Shown here in pieces: positions 1 to 8,052 of a stretch of 25,236 nt of DNA (position 1 is the stretch's first letter; every line of letters starts with the position of its first letter). The stretch covers positions 1 to 25,236 of the forward strand of contig DNZB01000325.1 in the NCBI GenBank assembly GCA_003506635.1, written 5' to 3'. The DNA comes from Parvularcula sp. (GTDB taxonomy: Bacteria; Pseudomonadota; Alphaproteobacteria; Caulobacterales; Parvularculaceae). Under the pieces are notes generated by a model. That model ran no database searches. It saw only the letters and a program-made list of their open reading frames with translations, and was not told the origin of the DNA. The position numbers were made by a program, and so were the translations under genes.

Positions 1-3
1 CAT
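1..3 (-). other. possible start codon of the next minus-strand gene (edge)
   Basis: An ATG reads leftward from position 3 on the minus strand, 15 bases after the stop of the DUF6445 gene. A purine-rich GGGCGA lies about five bases before it. This could be the start of the next gene of the same operon, but only the first codon is visible and nothing can be said about its product. Confidence 0.25.
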
Positions 4-18
4 TGATCGCCCGATGGT

Positions 19-732
19 CTAGCCGAGCTTGAGGAAGAAATTTCCGGTAAGCCGGCCGATGCGCGGATCTGCGCTTAGGGGCGCGCTCGGCGGAATAAGC
101 CCCGAATGCAATAGACTTCCCTGATAAATCAGGGTGCGGCCGGCGACAGCTGGAACGGCGAGCAGCATTTCATAATGGGGATCGTCGGGCCTGACATAGC
201 CGGCGTCCAGTCGCTGCGCGCGCGCAAGCTTCGTTGCGGTCCTCACAAAGAGATCGACATTGCCGTCGCTGACCTGCTCGATTCCGGTCGCGAGTTGCCG
301 GAAGAACGCCGTGCCGCCGCCGCCCGGCGCGCTCAGGTAATGCAGCACGGCGATGAATTGCGGGTCGGTGGAGTCAAAATGCGGCGCGCGCTGTTGCGGC
401 GACAGCGCTGCCGGGGCGCGCGTCACCATCGAGAAGCTGGCCTCTATGACACGGAAGGCGTCGCAGTCGAACGCGCCCGCGATAAAGGGCGCGGCGGCGT
501 TCATTAGCGCCGCGACATAGACGTTCGCGGGCTCATGCGCCGCGATCACGCGCCGGACGCCCGGGTAATCATTGGTTGCGACCGGAAACGGCGCCAACGC
601 CGCGGCCAGTCCGACGACCGGCTGAAGATCGTCAATCAGTCCGTCAACGACAACGACCAAGCGCTGCCCGGCGCCGATCCGGTGAAGTTCCGGCTTCACG
701 GCGTGAAACGCGCGAACGGCGCGGAGCGACAA
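19..732 (-). CDS. DUF6445 family protein, putative 2OG-Fe(II) oxygenase-like (copy 1)
   Basis: This is a cytoplasmic protein of 237 residues with no signal peptide or membrane segment. It matches the DUF6445 family often found next to TonB receptors and tryptophan halogenases, and it is a divergent paralogue of the 15481-16158 product. Both share a PH-x-D motif (here H118, D120), then a hydrophobic strand and a GGTAF-like turn, then LLH (H209) and GRLT (R227). This order, HxD...H...R, is the metal and 2-oxoglutarate binding pattern of prolyl-hydroxylase-type oxygenases. The enzymatic assignment is my inference; the family has no function that I know of. It follows receptor 1 by 30 bases in the same frame, after the receptor's TGA, so it is probably cotranscribed. 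The only start available after that stop is TTG at 732, with no clear ribosome binding site. The true start is therefore uncertain. Confidence 0.8.
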   Translation of the reverse strand: MSLRAVRAFHAVKPELHRIGAGQRLVVVVDGLIDDLQPVVGLAAALAPFPVATNDYPGVRRVIAAHEPANVYVAALMNAAAPFIAGAFDCDAFRVIEASFSMVTRAPAALSPQQRAPHFDSTDPQFIAVLHYLSAPGGGGTAFFRQLATGIEQVSDGNVDLFVRTATKLARAQRLDAGYVRPDDPHYEMLLAVPAVAGRTLIYQGSLLHSGLIPPSAPLSADPRIGRLTGNFFLKLG

Positions 733-762
733 GCGCCCCGCGCCGCCGGGAGGAGGCGAGCG

Positions 763-3700
763 TCAGAAATTATACTTGACGCCCACCTGGAACTGCCGCG
801 CGTCGTCGCCGACCTGGCTGTCTTCGACCAGCGGCGCCGGCGATCCGCCGCCTGCGCCCCATGAAGAATAATTGCGATTGAGCCAGTTGAAGACGTTGAA
901 CGCCTCGAAATTGAAGACGAGATCGCCGCCCCACGGCGTCTCGACCGATTTTTCAAGGTACAAGTCGAACCGCTTGTAGCCGAAGGTCTTGTCCGGAAAG
1001 AACACGCCGCCGAGATTGCCGAAGCAGCAAGCTCCGTCCGGAACCTGAAGCGGCGGCGTGCTGTTCCACGGCGCCACGATGTTGCCGAAGGCAGGGCCCG
1101 ATGTAAGCGTCAGCCGCGGCGACACCAGAATGTCGAAGGGCGCGCGATACTGGCCGCTCGCCACCAGGCGCCACTTTTCAACGCCGTTGACATAACCCCA
1201 GCCGTAAGCGTCTTGCGACGCGCCGTTGAAGAACTCATCGGAATTAAGCTCCGCGGCGACGTTCGTTCTGGCGCGCTGATAGGTGAACGTCGTCTGCATG
1301 CCCCAGGTTGAATCCTCAGTGAAGGGCTTTTCGATCGTCAGGTAAATCGCATTGGTGCGCGCCTTGCCGTCGCTGCTGCCGCGATTGAGCTTGCCCGAAA
1401 ATCCCGGCAGTTGGCCGCCGCCCGCCGGACACGCAGCAAAAGTCGAATTCGGCGTGAAATCCTGAATCCAGGCGTCGCCGCCGTCGGTGCAACCGATGAC
1501 GTTGCCGCCGGCGTCGAACTGCAGAACGCGCGAGTACCAGCCGTTCGTAAAGAAGTTCGCGCGGGTGAACTGGAAGATATTGTACGACCGGATGTGCGAA
1601 TAAATGAGGGAGACTGTAAAATCTCCGAAGCGGCGGCGCAGGCCGAGATCGAACTGGTCGGAGAAGGGCAGCTCAGTCTCATTGTTGAGCACCCAGACAT
1701 CGCCGCCGTTCCCGGCGAGCTGGGTGATCGCGAAGTCGCGCAAGGCGTTCGAGTCCGTGCAATAGGCCGGGCCGTTGCCGCCGGCGCAAGCGCCGTCGAA
1801 ATCGACGCCGACGATCCGGTTGCTGTTCGTCAACGTTTCGATCACGCCCTCGATGAACAGCGACCGGTCGTAATAGCGCCCGGCGCCGCCGAACAGAACG
1901 GTCACGCCATCGCCGGCGAAATCATAGGAGAAGCCGAGACGCGGCTGGAAGGCGTCATATTGCGGCTTCCGGTTGTCGCCGGTCGAAATGTAATCTGCCG
2001 GGTCGATGCCGCGCGCCGCCCAGCCCTGATAGTTGTTCAGCGCCGTGACGATCGCCGCCGGCGTCACGTAATTGTTGTTGTTGGCGTTGGTTTCAAAGTC
2101 CCAGCGCAAGCCGGCGTTGAATGTCCAGTGATCGTCCGGGCGCCATTCGTCCTCGACATAAAAACCAAGCTGCCAGTCCTTGCCGGAGACATCCGGCGAC
2201 GGCTGGATGTTGATCCTCGCGCCATAAGGAACCGTCGGGTCAAAAGCGCCGCCGGCGCCCGGATTGGCGAAGAAGTAGCGGCCGTCGAAGCTGTTGTTGA
2301 CCGTCCGCGACAGGTCGAGGTGAACGACCTGGAAGCCGGCCTTGAGCTTATGCTCGCCAAGAATCCAGCTCGCGTCGTTCTTCGCCGTAAACGTCTTCTG
2401 GCGATCGCCCTGTTCGAAGAAGTGCGCGCCGAGCTGCGCATCCCTGCCGCCGACGTTGAAATTCGCCAGCGCATCGAAAGCCGGATCGCTCACCTGCGCG
2501 GGGGTCAGATTCTCTATGACCAGAAATTCAGGCCCATCGCCGATGCTGGGCGTCGATTGCTCGGCGTCGTTGTAGGAGAGGTTGAGCACGTTAAGGAAAT
2601 CGCCAGCGCTGTGGCGCCACCTCAGCGAATAGCGTTCTTCCTCGGTCTTGATCGTGCGGCCATGGCTGCTCGCCGCGTTGGCGTCTATGTCGGAAAGGTT
2701 GTTCTCCCGGCGAACGAAAACGGTGCCGTCCACGGTGTCGTTCCCGGTCGCAAACCAGGAAAGCTTGCCGAAATAGAGTCCCTGCCTGAAGTCGCGGTTA
2801 TGCGGGACGAGGATTTCGGACTGGATCGACGCCGGCAGCGTACTGTTGTCGCCGAGGAAGCCGGTCGATGCGGGCCGGTTTTCAATCGTGCCCTCGCCCG
2901 CGACATAAAAATGGAGGACGCCGGGAATGATCGGCCCGCCAAGTTCGCCGCCGAACTGGTTGCGGTTAAGGTCCGGCTTGGGATCGCCGCGCCGCTTTTC
3001 GAAAAACGGCTGGGTGATGAACGCCTTGGGCTGATACTCATAAAACAATGAGCCGTGGAATTCGTCGCCGCCGGTTTTGGTCACGGCGGAAACGAGCGCC
3101 GATCCCGCCTGTCCGGTCTCCGCGCCGAAGTTCTGGGTGATGACCTGATATTCCTGGATGGCGATCTGCGGGAACGGGTTGCCGAGACCGAAATTCTGGC
3201 CGAACACGCCGCCATGATTGATCGGGTTCTTGATTGAGATGCCGTCGAGTAGAACATTGACGTTCGAAGCGCTGACGCCCCCGGCCTGAATCTGGGCGGT
3301 GCCGCCGCGCGTCACCGCGACGCCCGGGGCAAGTTCGGCAAAGCTGAGGAAGTTGCGGCGCTGCTGAGGGAGGACTTCGATCTGCGCCGGCGTAATGCTG
3401 GTCGATACGGCGGACGAGCGGACGTCGAGAACACGGCGCGTGCCGGTGACGACGATCACGTCGTCACCTTCGGCGGCGAAATCGAGGCGCGCGGTCTGCC
3501 CGACGAGCAGTGTTGTTGTTTGCTCGCCCTTGCCGGCGACGCTGACCGAATAGGACGACGGGCGCAGGCCGAGGACCCGGTATCTTCCCGACGCATCGAC
3601 CGTCGCGACGGACTTTTGCCCTGTATTGGTGTCGGTGATGACGACTTGCGTACCCGCCGGCGCCCCGACGACGCGCCCTTCGATCGACGCGGTGTCGGTC

Positions 3701-3795
3701 TGGGCGAAGGCGGGACTGGCAGCGGCCAAAGCCAGCGCCAATGCGGTCGCCGAAATTCCCTGTTGGAACCGATTACATCTGTACTTCCGAGTCAT
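763..3795 (-). CDS. TonB-dependent receptor, Oar-like, with N-terminal carboxypeptidase-regulatory-like domain (receptor 1)
   Basis: This is a 1010-residue outer-membrane transporter, probably importing the oligosaccharide that the neighbouring hydrolases act on. A Sec signal peptide ends near ASPAFAQ (about residue 31). A carboxypeptidase-regulatory-like beta-sandwich follows (about 35-107), then a TonB-box-like stretch DDVIVVTG (about 111-118), a plug domain (about 125-245, with LLDGISIKNP and TKTGGDEFHG) and a long barrel ending in an aromatic residue (KYNF). The extra N-terminal domain and plug motifs are those of Oar/CarboxypepD_reg receptors. The ATG at 3795 is supported by GGGAGGG five bases upstream. 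A likely LacI operator lies about 105 bases upstream of the start, and a second lies within codons 7-11, giving a Cys-Asn-Arg in the signal-peptide n-region. The 30-base gap to the DUF6445 gene suggests cotranscription. The exact substrate cannot be read from the sequence. Confidence 0.93.
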   Translation of the reverse strand: MTRKYRCNRFQQGISATALALALAAASPAFAQTDTASIEGRVVGAPAGTQVVITDTNTGQKSVATVDASGRYRVLGLRPSSYSVSVAGKGEQTTTLLVGQTARLDFAAEGDDVIVVTGTRRVLDVRSSAVSTSITPAQIEVLPQQRRNFLSFAELAPGVAVTRGGTAQIQAGGVSASNVNVLLDGISIKNPINHGGVFGQNFGLGNPFPQIAIQEYQVITQNFGAETGQAGSALVSAVTKTGGDEFHGSLFYEYQPKAFITQPFFEKRRGDPKPDLNRNQFGGELGGPIIPGVLHFYVAGEGTIENRPASTGFLGDNSTLPASIQSEILVPHNRDFRQGLYFGKLSWFATGNDTVDGTVFVRRENNLSDIDANAASSHGRTIKTEEERYSLRWRHSAGDFLNVLNLSYNDAEQSTPSIGDGPEFLVIENLTPAQVSDPAFDALANFNVGGRDAQLGAHFFEQGDRQKTFTAKNDASWILGEHKLKAGFQVVHLDLSRTVNNSFDGRYFFANPGAGGAFDPTVPYGARINIQPSPDVSGKDWQLGFYVEDEWRPDDHWTFNAGLRWDFETNANNNNYVTPAAIVTALNNYQGWAARGIDPADYISTGDNRKPQYDAFQPRLGFSYDFAGDGVTVLFGGAGRYYDRSLFIEGVIETLTNSNRIVGVDFDGACAGGNGPAYCTDSNALRDFAITQLAGNGGDVWVLNNETELPFSDQFDLGLRRRFGDFTVSLIYSHIRSYNIFQFTRANFFTNGWYSRVLQFDAGGNVIGCTDGGDAWIQDFTPNSTFAACPAGGGQLPGFSGKLNRGSSDGKARTNAIYLTIEKPFTEDSTWGMQTTFTYQRARTNVAAELNSDEFFNGASQDAYGWGYVNGVEKWRLVASGQYRAPFDILVSPRLTLTSGPAFGNIVAPWNSTPPLQVPDGACCFGNLGGVFFPDKTFGYKRFDLYLEKSVETPWGGDLVFNFEAFNVFNWLNRNYSSWGAGGGSPAPLVEDSQVGDDARQFQVGVKYNF
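3764..3777 (-). promoter_or_regulatory. putative LacI operator inside the 5' end of the receptor 1 gene
   Basis: On the minus strand the site reads TGTAATCGGTTCCA. It shares its first 11 bases with the site at the GH3/lacI promoter and has the central CG typical of LacI-family operators. It covers codons 7-11 of receptor 1, downstream of any plausible transcription start. Its centre is 137 bp from the upstream site at 3901-3914, close to 13 helical turns, which would suit DNA looping by a dimer-of-dimers or a roadblock to transcription. Binding is inferred. Confidence 0.55.
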
Positions 3796-3800
3796 GGTGT

Positions 3801-3807
3801 CCCTCCC
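3801..3807 (-). promoter_or_regulatory. strong ribosome binding site of receptor 1
   Basis: GGGAGGG on the minus strand stands five bases before the ATG at 3795. Receptor 2 has the same GGGAGGG with the same five-base spacing, so the two receptors share a matched strong initiation signal. It fixes the start of receptor 1. Confidence 0.7.
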
Positions 3808-3815
3808 ATTTCGGC

Positions 3816-3832
3816 GGCCCGAAATCCGGGCC
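3816..3832 (-). promoter_or_regulatory. short hairpin in the receptor 1 leader
   Basis: GGCCCG and CGGGCC form a perfect six-pair GC stem with a five-base loop, eight bases before the ribosome binding site. No U-run follows, so it is not an intrinsic terminator. It may stabilise the leader or modulate initiation, or it may be chance in GC-rich DNA. Confidence 0.25.
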
Positions 3833-3900
3833 AGCCATTTTTATCAGATCTTGAAACGCAACCCGCCAGATCGGCGCAGTCTGTCACGGTAACTTTGTTC

Positions 3901-3914
3901 TGTAAACGGTTACA
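3901..3914 (-). promoter_or_regulatory. putative LacI operator upstream of receptor 1
   Basis: The site reads TGTAAACGGTTACA on the plus strand (TGTAACCGTTTACA on the minus strand). It has perfect TGTAA/TTACA arms and a central CG, the usual LacI-family operator form. It lies in the 172-base gap between the halogenase stop and receptor 1. The similar sites at 3764-3777 and 8048-8061 point to one regulator, most likely the LacI protein of this window. Confidence 0.65.
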
Positions 3915-3920
3915 CGGCGC

Positions 3921-3935
3921 CTTTTGCGGCAAAAG
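3921..3935. promoter_or_regulatory. perfect 15-base inverted repeat upstream of receptor 1
   Basis: CTTTTGC and GCAAAAG flank a single central base. The repeat lies six bases beyond the LacI-type operator and 32 bases after the halogenase stop. No T-run follows on the minus strand, so it is a poor intrinsic terminator. It may bind a second regulator or shape the promoter. The function is unknown. Confidence 0.35.
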
Positions 3936-3967
3936 ATTCCAAATCCCCGGAAAGTTGCAAAAACGTG

Positions 3968-5533
3968 TCAGCCTCGCTTGATCGGCGCGATGATCGCGCT
4001 GTCCAGCCGCCCTTCCTTCTCCGGCAAGCGGCTGATGAATGCCGCGTGATCGGGCATCTGCGCGGCCGTCTTGGCGATCGTGTCGACGATGTCGTTGAGA
4101 AATTCAGCAAGATCCGCGTCGGAAACGAATCGGGAGACGGGATCGGCGCAAGCGGCGAGCCCCTGGCCCAGCAACACCTGCACCCAGCTTTCCTCGGCAA
4201 AGAGCTCAAGCTTGCTGTGACCGAAAAACCGGCCTGAGGACTGGAAGAGCGCGATCCTGCGGGCGAGCGATTCTGGAACCGTCATTTCCCGCACGTGGTC
4301 CCAGAAAGGATCGCCGCGCCGGCGCGTGACCTTGTAATGGGCGATGATGAAGTCGCGAATGTCCTCGTATTCAAGTTTCGTTTGCAAATTGAACTCGTCA
4401 ATATCGGCCATGTTAAACCCGCGCGCCGGAAAGAGCGCGATCAGCCGATGGACCGCCGTCTGGATAAGGTGAATGCTTGTCGATTCGAGCGGCTCCAGAA
4501 AACCGCTCGACAATCCGATCGCGACGACATTGTTGCGCCAAGCTTCGCGGCGGCGACCGGGACGAAACCGCACCGGCCGCGGATCGGCGAGCGGCGCTGA
4601 GTCCAGACCCGACAGGAGCGTCGCCGCAGCTTCGTCATCGCTGACAAGATCGGCGCAGTAGACAAGTCCGTTGCCGATGCGGTGCTGAAGCGGAATGCGC
4701 CATTGCCAGCCGGCCTTCTTCGCGGTCGAGCGCGTATAGGGCGCGAGCGGCGAGACGCTTTCGGAGGGCGCCGCAAGCGCGCGATTGCACAGAAGCCATT
4801 GGCTCCAGTCTTCGTATCCGACGCCCTGCGCGCCGTCGATCAGCAAGGCGCGCATCCCCGAGCAATCGACAAACAGGTCGCCGCCGACGCTGCGCCCGTC
4901 CTTCAGGTCAACGGAACGCACGAAACCCGTCTCGCTGTCGGTCGTGACATTGACGACAAGCCCCTCGATCCGCTCGACGCCGCGCTTCTCGCATTCGCCG
5001 CGCAAGAACGCAGCGAACAACGAAGCGTCAAAATGATAGGCGAAATCGAGATCGGCGAGCGGCGTGTTGGAAAGCCGCGGGTCCTGGAACCGGAAGCGGT
5101 TGTCGAGCGCGGCGCGGCAGTTAATCGAATACTGGTCGAAATGCGAAACCTTTACGCCGCGTTCCCTTGCCGCCAGCCATAGCTGGTGCGTATGCAGCCA
5201 CAGCATGTCGCGGCCGATACGCCCAAATCCATGGATATAGGATTCTTCCGGCGCGCCCCAGTCGACAAATTGAATGCCGAGCTTGAACGTCGCCTTTGAG
5301 GCGTGAAGCATGCGCAACTGATCGACACCGGCGAGCGCCATGTAATTGCGTATATGCGGGATTGTCGCCTCGCCGACGCCGATCGCCCCGATCTCATCGG
5401 ATTCGATCAGGCGAACCTTCACTCTGGTCAGCAGCTTCGAAAGCGCCGCCGCCGTCATCCATCCGGCCGTGCCGCCGCCGACAATGGTGACGCTGGAGAC
5501 CGGCGCATCTTGCGTGCTCGCTTCGGCGTCCAT
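3968..5533 (-). CDS. flavin-dependent tryptophan-halogenase family protein (copy 1)
   Basis: This 521-residue cytoplasmic flavoprotein of the tryptophan-halogenase family is close to PrnA-type enzymes in length. The FAD-binding VGGGTAGWM loop is at about 18-26 and IGVGEATIP at 51-59. K84 in FKLGI aligns with the catalytic Lys79 of PrnA. The family signature WQWRIP is at 276-281. EPLEST is near 347-352, where E350 aligns with PrnA Glu346. The family motif continues ESTG in PrnA, but here it reads ESTS at the position that helps hold the halide. It shares this change with the second copy in this window. Members near TonB receptors have mostly unknown substrates, so free tryptophan need not be the target. 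It is 46 bases downstream of the GH144-like gene on the same strand, so the two probably share an operon with lacI. The ATG at 5533 has an AAGGGA-like site upstream. Confidence 0.92.
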   Translation of the reverse strand: MDAEASTQDAPVSSVTIVGGGTAGWMTAAALSKLLTRVKVRLIESDEIGAIGVGEATIPHIRNYMALAGVDQLRMLHASKATFKLGIQFVDWGAPEESYIHGFGRIGRDMLWLHTHQLWLAARERGVKVSHFDQYSINCRAALDNRFRFQDPRLSNTPLADLDFAYHFDASLFAAFLRGECEKRGVERIEGLVVNVTTDSETGFVRSVDLKDGRSVGGDLFVDCSGMRALLIDGAQGVGYEDWSQWLLCNRALAAPSESVSPLAPYTRSTAKKAGWQWRIPLQHRIGNGLVYCADLVSDDEAAATLLSGLDSAPLADPRPVRFRPGRRREAWRNNVVAIGLSSGFLEPLESTSIHLIQTAVHRLIALFPARGFNMADIDEFNLQTKLEYEDIRDFIIAHYKVTRRRGDPFWDHVREMTVPESLARRIALFQSSGRFFGHSKLELFAEESWVQVLLGQGLAACADPVSRFVSDADLAEFLNDIVDTIAKTAAQMPDHAAFISRLPEKEGRLDSAIIAPIKRG

Positions 5534-5579
5534 CAGTCGACTTTCCCTTCTTCCGCGCCGGTGCTTCGGGGCGTGATCG

Positions 5580-6983
5580 CTAGGCGCCGAGCCAGCCGCC
5601 GGAGAAGCCCGCGCGGCGCAGTCCCTTGCGGATTCTCGGAACCTTGCGCATGACGCGCCAAACGGCTTCGCGGCGATAATTGGCGATCATCGCCAGAATG
5701 GGCCCCTGGTCGATCCCGAGATAATCCGTCGCCGTCCAGCCGTGCTCTGCGTCGACGGTCCCGGTCTCCAGCGCCAGCGCGGGGTCGCGCAGGCCGGGAT
5801 TAAAGCTGTCACGAAATCCGTAGACGTCATAAAGGCCCGGCCGCGCCGCCATCGCCCGCGCCGCCGGAATGACGATCTCCGGCGCAAATGGCAGAGAGCC
5901 GAGCGCCGCCGTCGGCGCGATCGTGCCGTCATCAAGACCATCGGGCTGACCCAGCGGGCCGCGGGCGGCGTAGCCGTAAATGCGCCTTTGCGCCGCACCG
6001 TCGCCTGTCAAGAAAGCGCCGGGACCGTCGCAGGCCGTCAGTCCCCATAAATCGGCGGAATAGCCGCGCCAGCCGCCGGGATTTTCAACGCAGTAAGCGC
6101 GATTGGCGTAGGTCGCGCGGCGGCTGTTTTCGAAATAGTCAAACCCCGCCGCGCGGTTCGCCGCATCGTTGACGCCGCGGAAATCATACCAGATATGGCT
6201 GTATTGATGGCCAAAGAGCGGGGCGAAGGCGATGTGGCGATCACCCCCCTCGCCGCGCCAGAAGTCGTTGATCGTCGCGAGCCAGGCCTCCCATGCGCCG
6301 TCATCGACCGGGCGATCATTGGCGCCGAGCGCCAGCAGCGGCGCCATCATTCCCTCATTATAGGCGGTCCAGCCGCGATCTATGAATCCGGCCCCCGGAT
6401 GCCAACCCATCGAGATGTCGCCGCGCCCGCGCTGGAACCAGCGCCAGTCTGCGCGCTCGACGATGCGGTCGGCGAGCCGGCGGATTTCCCTTTCATCGGG
6501 ATGTCCGCTGTCGAACCAGGCGGCGGCGTAGAGCATGCCGAGAAACAGAATCGAGGAATCGATGCTCGACAGCTCGGTCCCACGGTAGCGACGGCCGGTG
6601 TCGAGATGCAGGAAATGATAGAAGAAGCCGCGATAGCCGGCGCTAGCCGTCGGATCTTCCGTTTGCGGCGCGCTGTCAAAAAAGCGCAAGGTCGCAAGCG
6701 TCCGCCGGCGCGCCTGCGCGCGGCCGATATAGCCGCGCTCGGCGCCGATCGGATAAGCGGTCAACGCAAATCCGACGGCGGCGATCGAAGATGGCCCCGG
6801 CGAAGGCCAGCGATCGGGGAAAAGCCCGTTGTCGTCGCGCCCGAGGTCCCAGAAGAACTTGAAGGTCCGGCCCTCAATATCGTCAAGAAGAGACGGCGCG
6901 CGAGGCCTTGCCGCAAAGGCCGGCGCCGCGGCGAGCGCCGGCATCGCCCCCATCGCGAGGATCGCCTGTCGTCTTGAGATCAA
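5580..6983 (-). CDS. GH144/glucoamylase-like family enzyme, Tat-exported, probable endo-beta-1,2-glucanase
   Basis: This 467-residue protein belongs to the glucoamylase-like family (Pfam PF10091, COG5368), whose characterised bacterial members in GH144 are endo-beta-1,2-glucanases. Family marks are FKFFWD (about 41-46), SSIDSSIL (139-146), YNEGMM (208-213), GHQYSHIWYDFRG (258-270) and YLGIDQGPI near the C terminus. An alpha/alpha-barrel fold is expected. The N terminus has a twin-arginine motif, SRRQAIL (residues 3-9), followed by an alanine-rich stretch ending AFA-A, so Tat export to the periplasm is likely. The start is TTG at 6983, and the lacI stop TGA overlaps it (TTGA), which suggests translational coupling. 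Using a later ATG would remove the twin-arginine motif, which supports the TTG. The beta-1,2 specificity comes from the family, not from residues I could test. Confidence 0.87.
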   Translation of the reverse strand: MISRRQAILAMGAMPALAAAPAFAARPRAPSLLDDIEGRTFKFFWDLGRDDNGLFPDRWPSPGPSSIAAVGFALTAYPIGAERGYIGRAQARRRTLATLRFFDSAPQTEDPTASAGYRGFFYHFLHLDTGRRYRGTELSSIDSSILFLGMLYAAAWFDSGHPDEREIRRLADRIVERADWRWFQRGRGDISMGWHPGAGFIDRGWTAYNEGMMAPLLALGANDRPVDDGAWEAWLATINDFWRGEGGDRHIAFAPLFGHQYSHIWYDFRGVNDAANRAAGFDYFENSRRATYANRAYCVENPGGWRGYSADLWGLTACDGPGAFLTGDGAAQRRIYGYAARGPLGQPDGLDDGTIAPTAALGSLPFAPEIVIPAARAMAARPGLYDVYGFRDSFNPGLRDPALALETGTVDAEHGWTATDYLGIDQGPILAMIANYRREAVWRVMRKVPRIRKGLRRAGFSGGWLGA

Positions 6984-7978
6984 TGCGGCCGCCCCTGCGT
7001 GGTCGCGCGCAGCACAAGTTCAAGCGGCTGGACTTCCGGCGTTGCGCCGGCCTCTTGCGACGTCACCATGGCGACCAGCCGTTCGACCGCTGCCGCACCG
7101 ATGTCGGCGACCGGAACCCGGACCGTTGAAAGCCCAAGGTGACGGGCGAGCGGAATATCGTCAAAGCCGATAAGGGCGACGTCTTCAGGAACGCGCAGCC
7201 CATGCGCGCGCAGCGCCTCAAGCGCGCCGATCGCCGTCATGTCGTTCGCCGCCATGACGCCGTCGAACCTCTCACCGCGCGCCAGCCAGTCGCGAACGAT
7301 CCGGGCGCCGCCGTCCTCGCCGAAATCGCCGGCGCCGACCAAAGGCGCTGGCGCGCCAGCGGCGGCGATCGCTGAAAGAAAACCCTGGCGCCGCTCCCGG
7401 GCGTCGAAATTGCCCTCCGGGCCCGCGATATGCGCCAGTCGCCGGCGCCCGATCGCGAGAAGATGGCGCGTTGCTGACGCCGCCCCCTCGCGATTGTCGA
7501 TGATAAATGAAGGCCGTTTCTTGCTCGGCTGGCAGATGACCTGCACGCCCGGCATTTCCTCCGGCATCAGCCGGTCGATCGCGTCACGAGAAAGTTGCGG
7601 CGCCATCACGGCGAGTCCGTCGACCCGTCCGCGCATGACGGCGATCGCCTGGCCGGCGAGCTGCGGATCGGCATGCATTGTGGACAACAACAAGAGATAG
7701 CCACGCTCGCTCGCCGCCTTGTCCATGCCGCGGATCAGTTCGGAGAAGAATTCGCCGTGCAGGTCCGGCAGCACGACGCCAAGGGTTCTCGTTTGCGAAC
7801 TCGAAAGGCTTCGCGCGGCGGCGTTCGGCACATAGTGCAGATCGTCGATCGCCTGAAGGACCCGGTCGCGCGTGTCGTCGCGGACATTCTTGTGGCCGTT
7901 GAGCGCCCGCGAAACAGACGCTACCGACACCTTCGCGCGCCGCGCGACGTCGCGGATCGTTGCTGGCCGCGATTTCAC
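6980..7978 (-). CDS. LacI-family transcriptional regulator
   Basis: This 332-residue repressor-type regulator has an N-terminal helix-turn-helix (TIRDVARRAKVSVASVSRAL, about 7-26), a hinge helix YVPNAAARSL (about 52-61) and a periplasmic-binding-protein-like effector domain starting at TLGVVLPD. The family binds CG-centred palindromes and releases them on binding a sugar. It is divergent from the GH3 gene, with about 106 bases between them holding an operator-like site. Its stop overlaps the TTG start of the GH144-like gene, so it heads the minus-strand operon. The start is GTG at 7978; there is no in-frame ATG just upstream. Likely effectors are glucose or short beta-glucosides, by inference from the neighbouring enzymes. 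It probably controls both this operon and the GH3-GH31-transporter operon. Confidence 0.94.
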   Translation of the reverse strand: MKSRPATIRDVARRAKVSVASVSRALNGHKNVRDDTRDRVLQAIDDLHYVPNAAARSLSSSQTRTLGVVLPDLHGEFFSELIRGMDKAASERGYLLLLSTMHADPQLAGQAIAVMRGRVDGLAVMAPQLSRDAIDRLMPEEMPGVQVICQPSKKRPSFIIDNREGAASATRHLLAIGRRRLAHIAGPEGNFDARERRQGFLSAIAAAGAPAPLVGAGDFGEDGGARIVRDWLARGERFDGVMAANDMTAIGALEALRAHGLRVPEDVALIGFDDIPLARHLGLSTVRVPVADIGAAAVERLVAMVTSQEAGATPEVQPLELVLRATTQGRPH

Positions 7979-8020
7979 AGGACCATGACCGACTAACGTG
8001 GCTCCACCATGCGCGGACGA

Positions 8021-8049
8021 TTGAATTTATCTTCCGACTAACCGATAAG
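8021..8049 (+). promoter_or_regulatory. putative promoter of the GH3-GH31-transporter operon
   Basis: TTGAAT (8021-8026) and GATAAG (8044-8049) are spaced by 17 bases, and each matches the sigma-70 consensus at four of six positions. The expected transcription start near 8056 would fall inside the operator-like palindrome at 8048-8061, a classic repressor position. It is predicted from sequence only. Confidence 0.45.
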
Positions 8050-8052
8050 TAA
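8024..8052 (-). promoter_or_regulatory. putative lacI promoter, interlocked with the GH3 promoter
   Basis: On the minus strand TTACTT (8052-8047) and TAAATT (8029-8024) are 17 bases apart. The -35 element overlaps both the operator and the -10 of the opposing promoter. Binding of LacI at 8048-8061 would then block both directions and give autoregulation. The elements are weak matches, so this is tentative. Confidence 0.3.

Noticed and set aside
732..763. Receptor 1 and DUF6445 copy 1 being a single protein read through the TGA, since both are in the same frame.
   Set aside because: Receptor 1 ends in a normal aromatic barrel terminus (KYNF) and the DUF6445 protein is a free-standing family. 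The shared frame is a one-in-three chance.
1411..3051. A 546-residue open frame on the plus strand, antisense to receptor 1.
   Set aside because: Its translation is low-complexity in Ala, Arg, Val and Glu with no domain or signal. Receptor 1 on the other strand has clear domains. It is a product of high GC and codon bias.
5580..6983. Calling the 467-residue enzyme a true glucoamylase (GH15) because of the family name.
   Set aside because: The motifs are those of PF10091/COG5368, whose characterised bacterial members are beta-1,2-glucanases. No GH15 catalytic motifs are seen.
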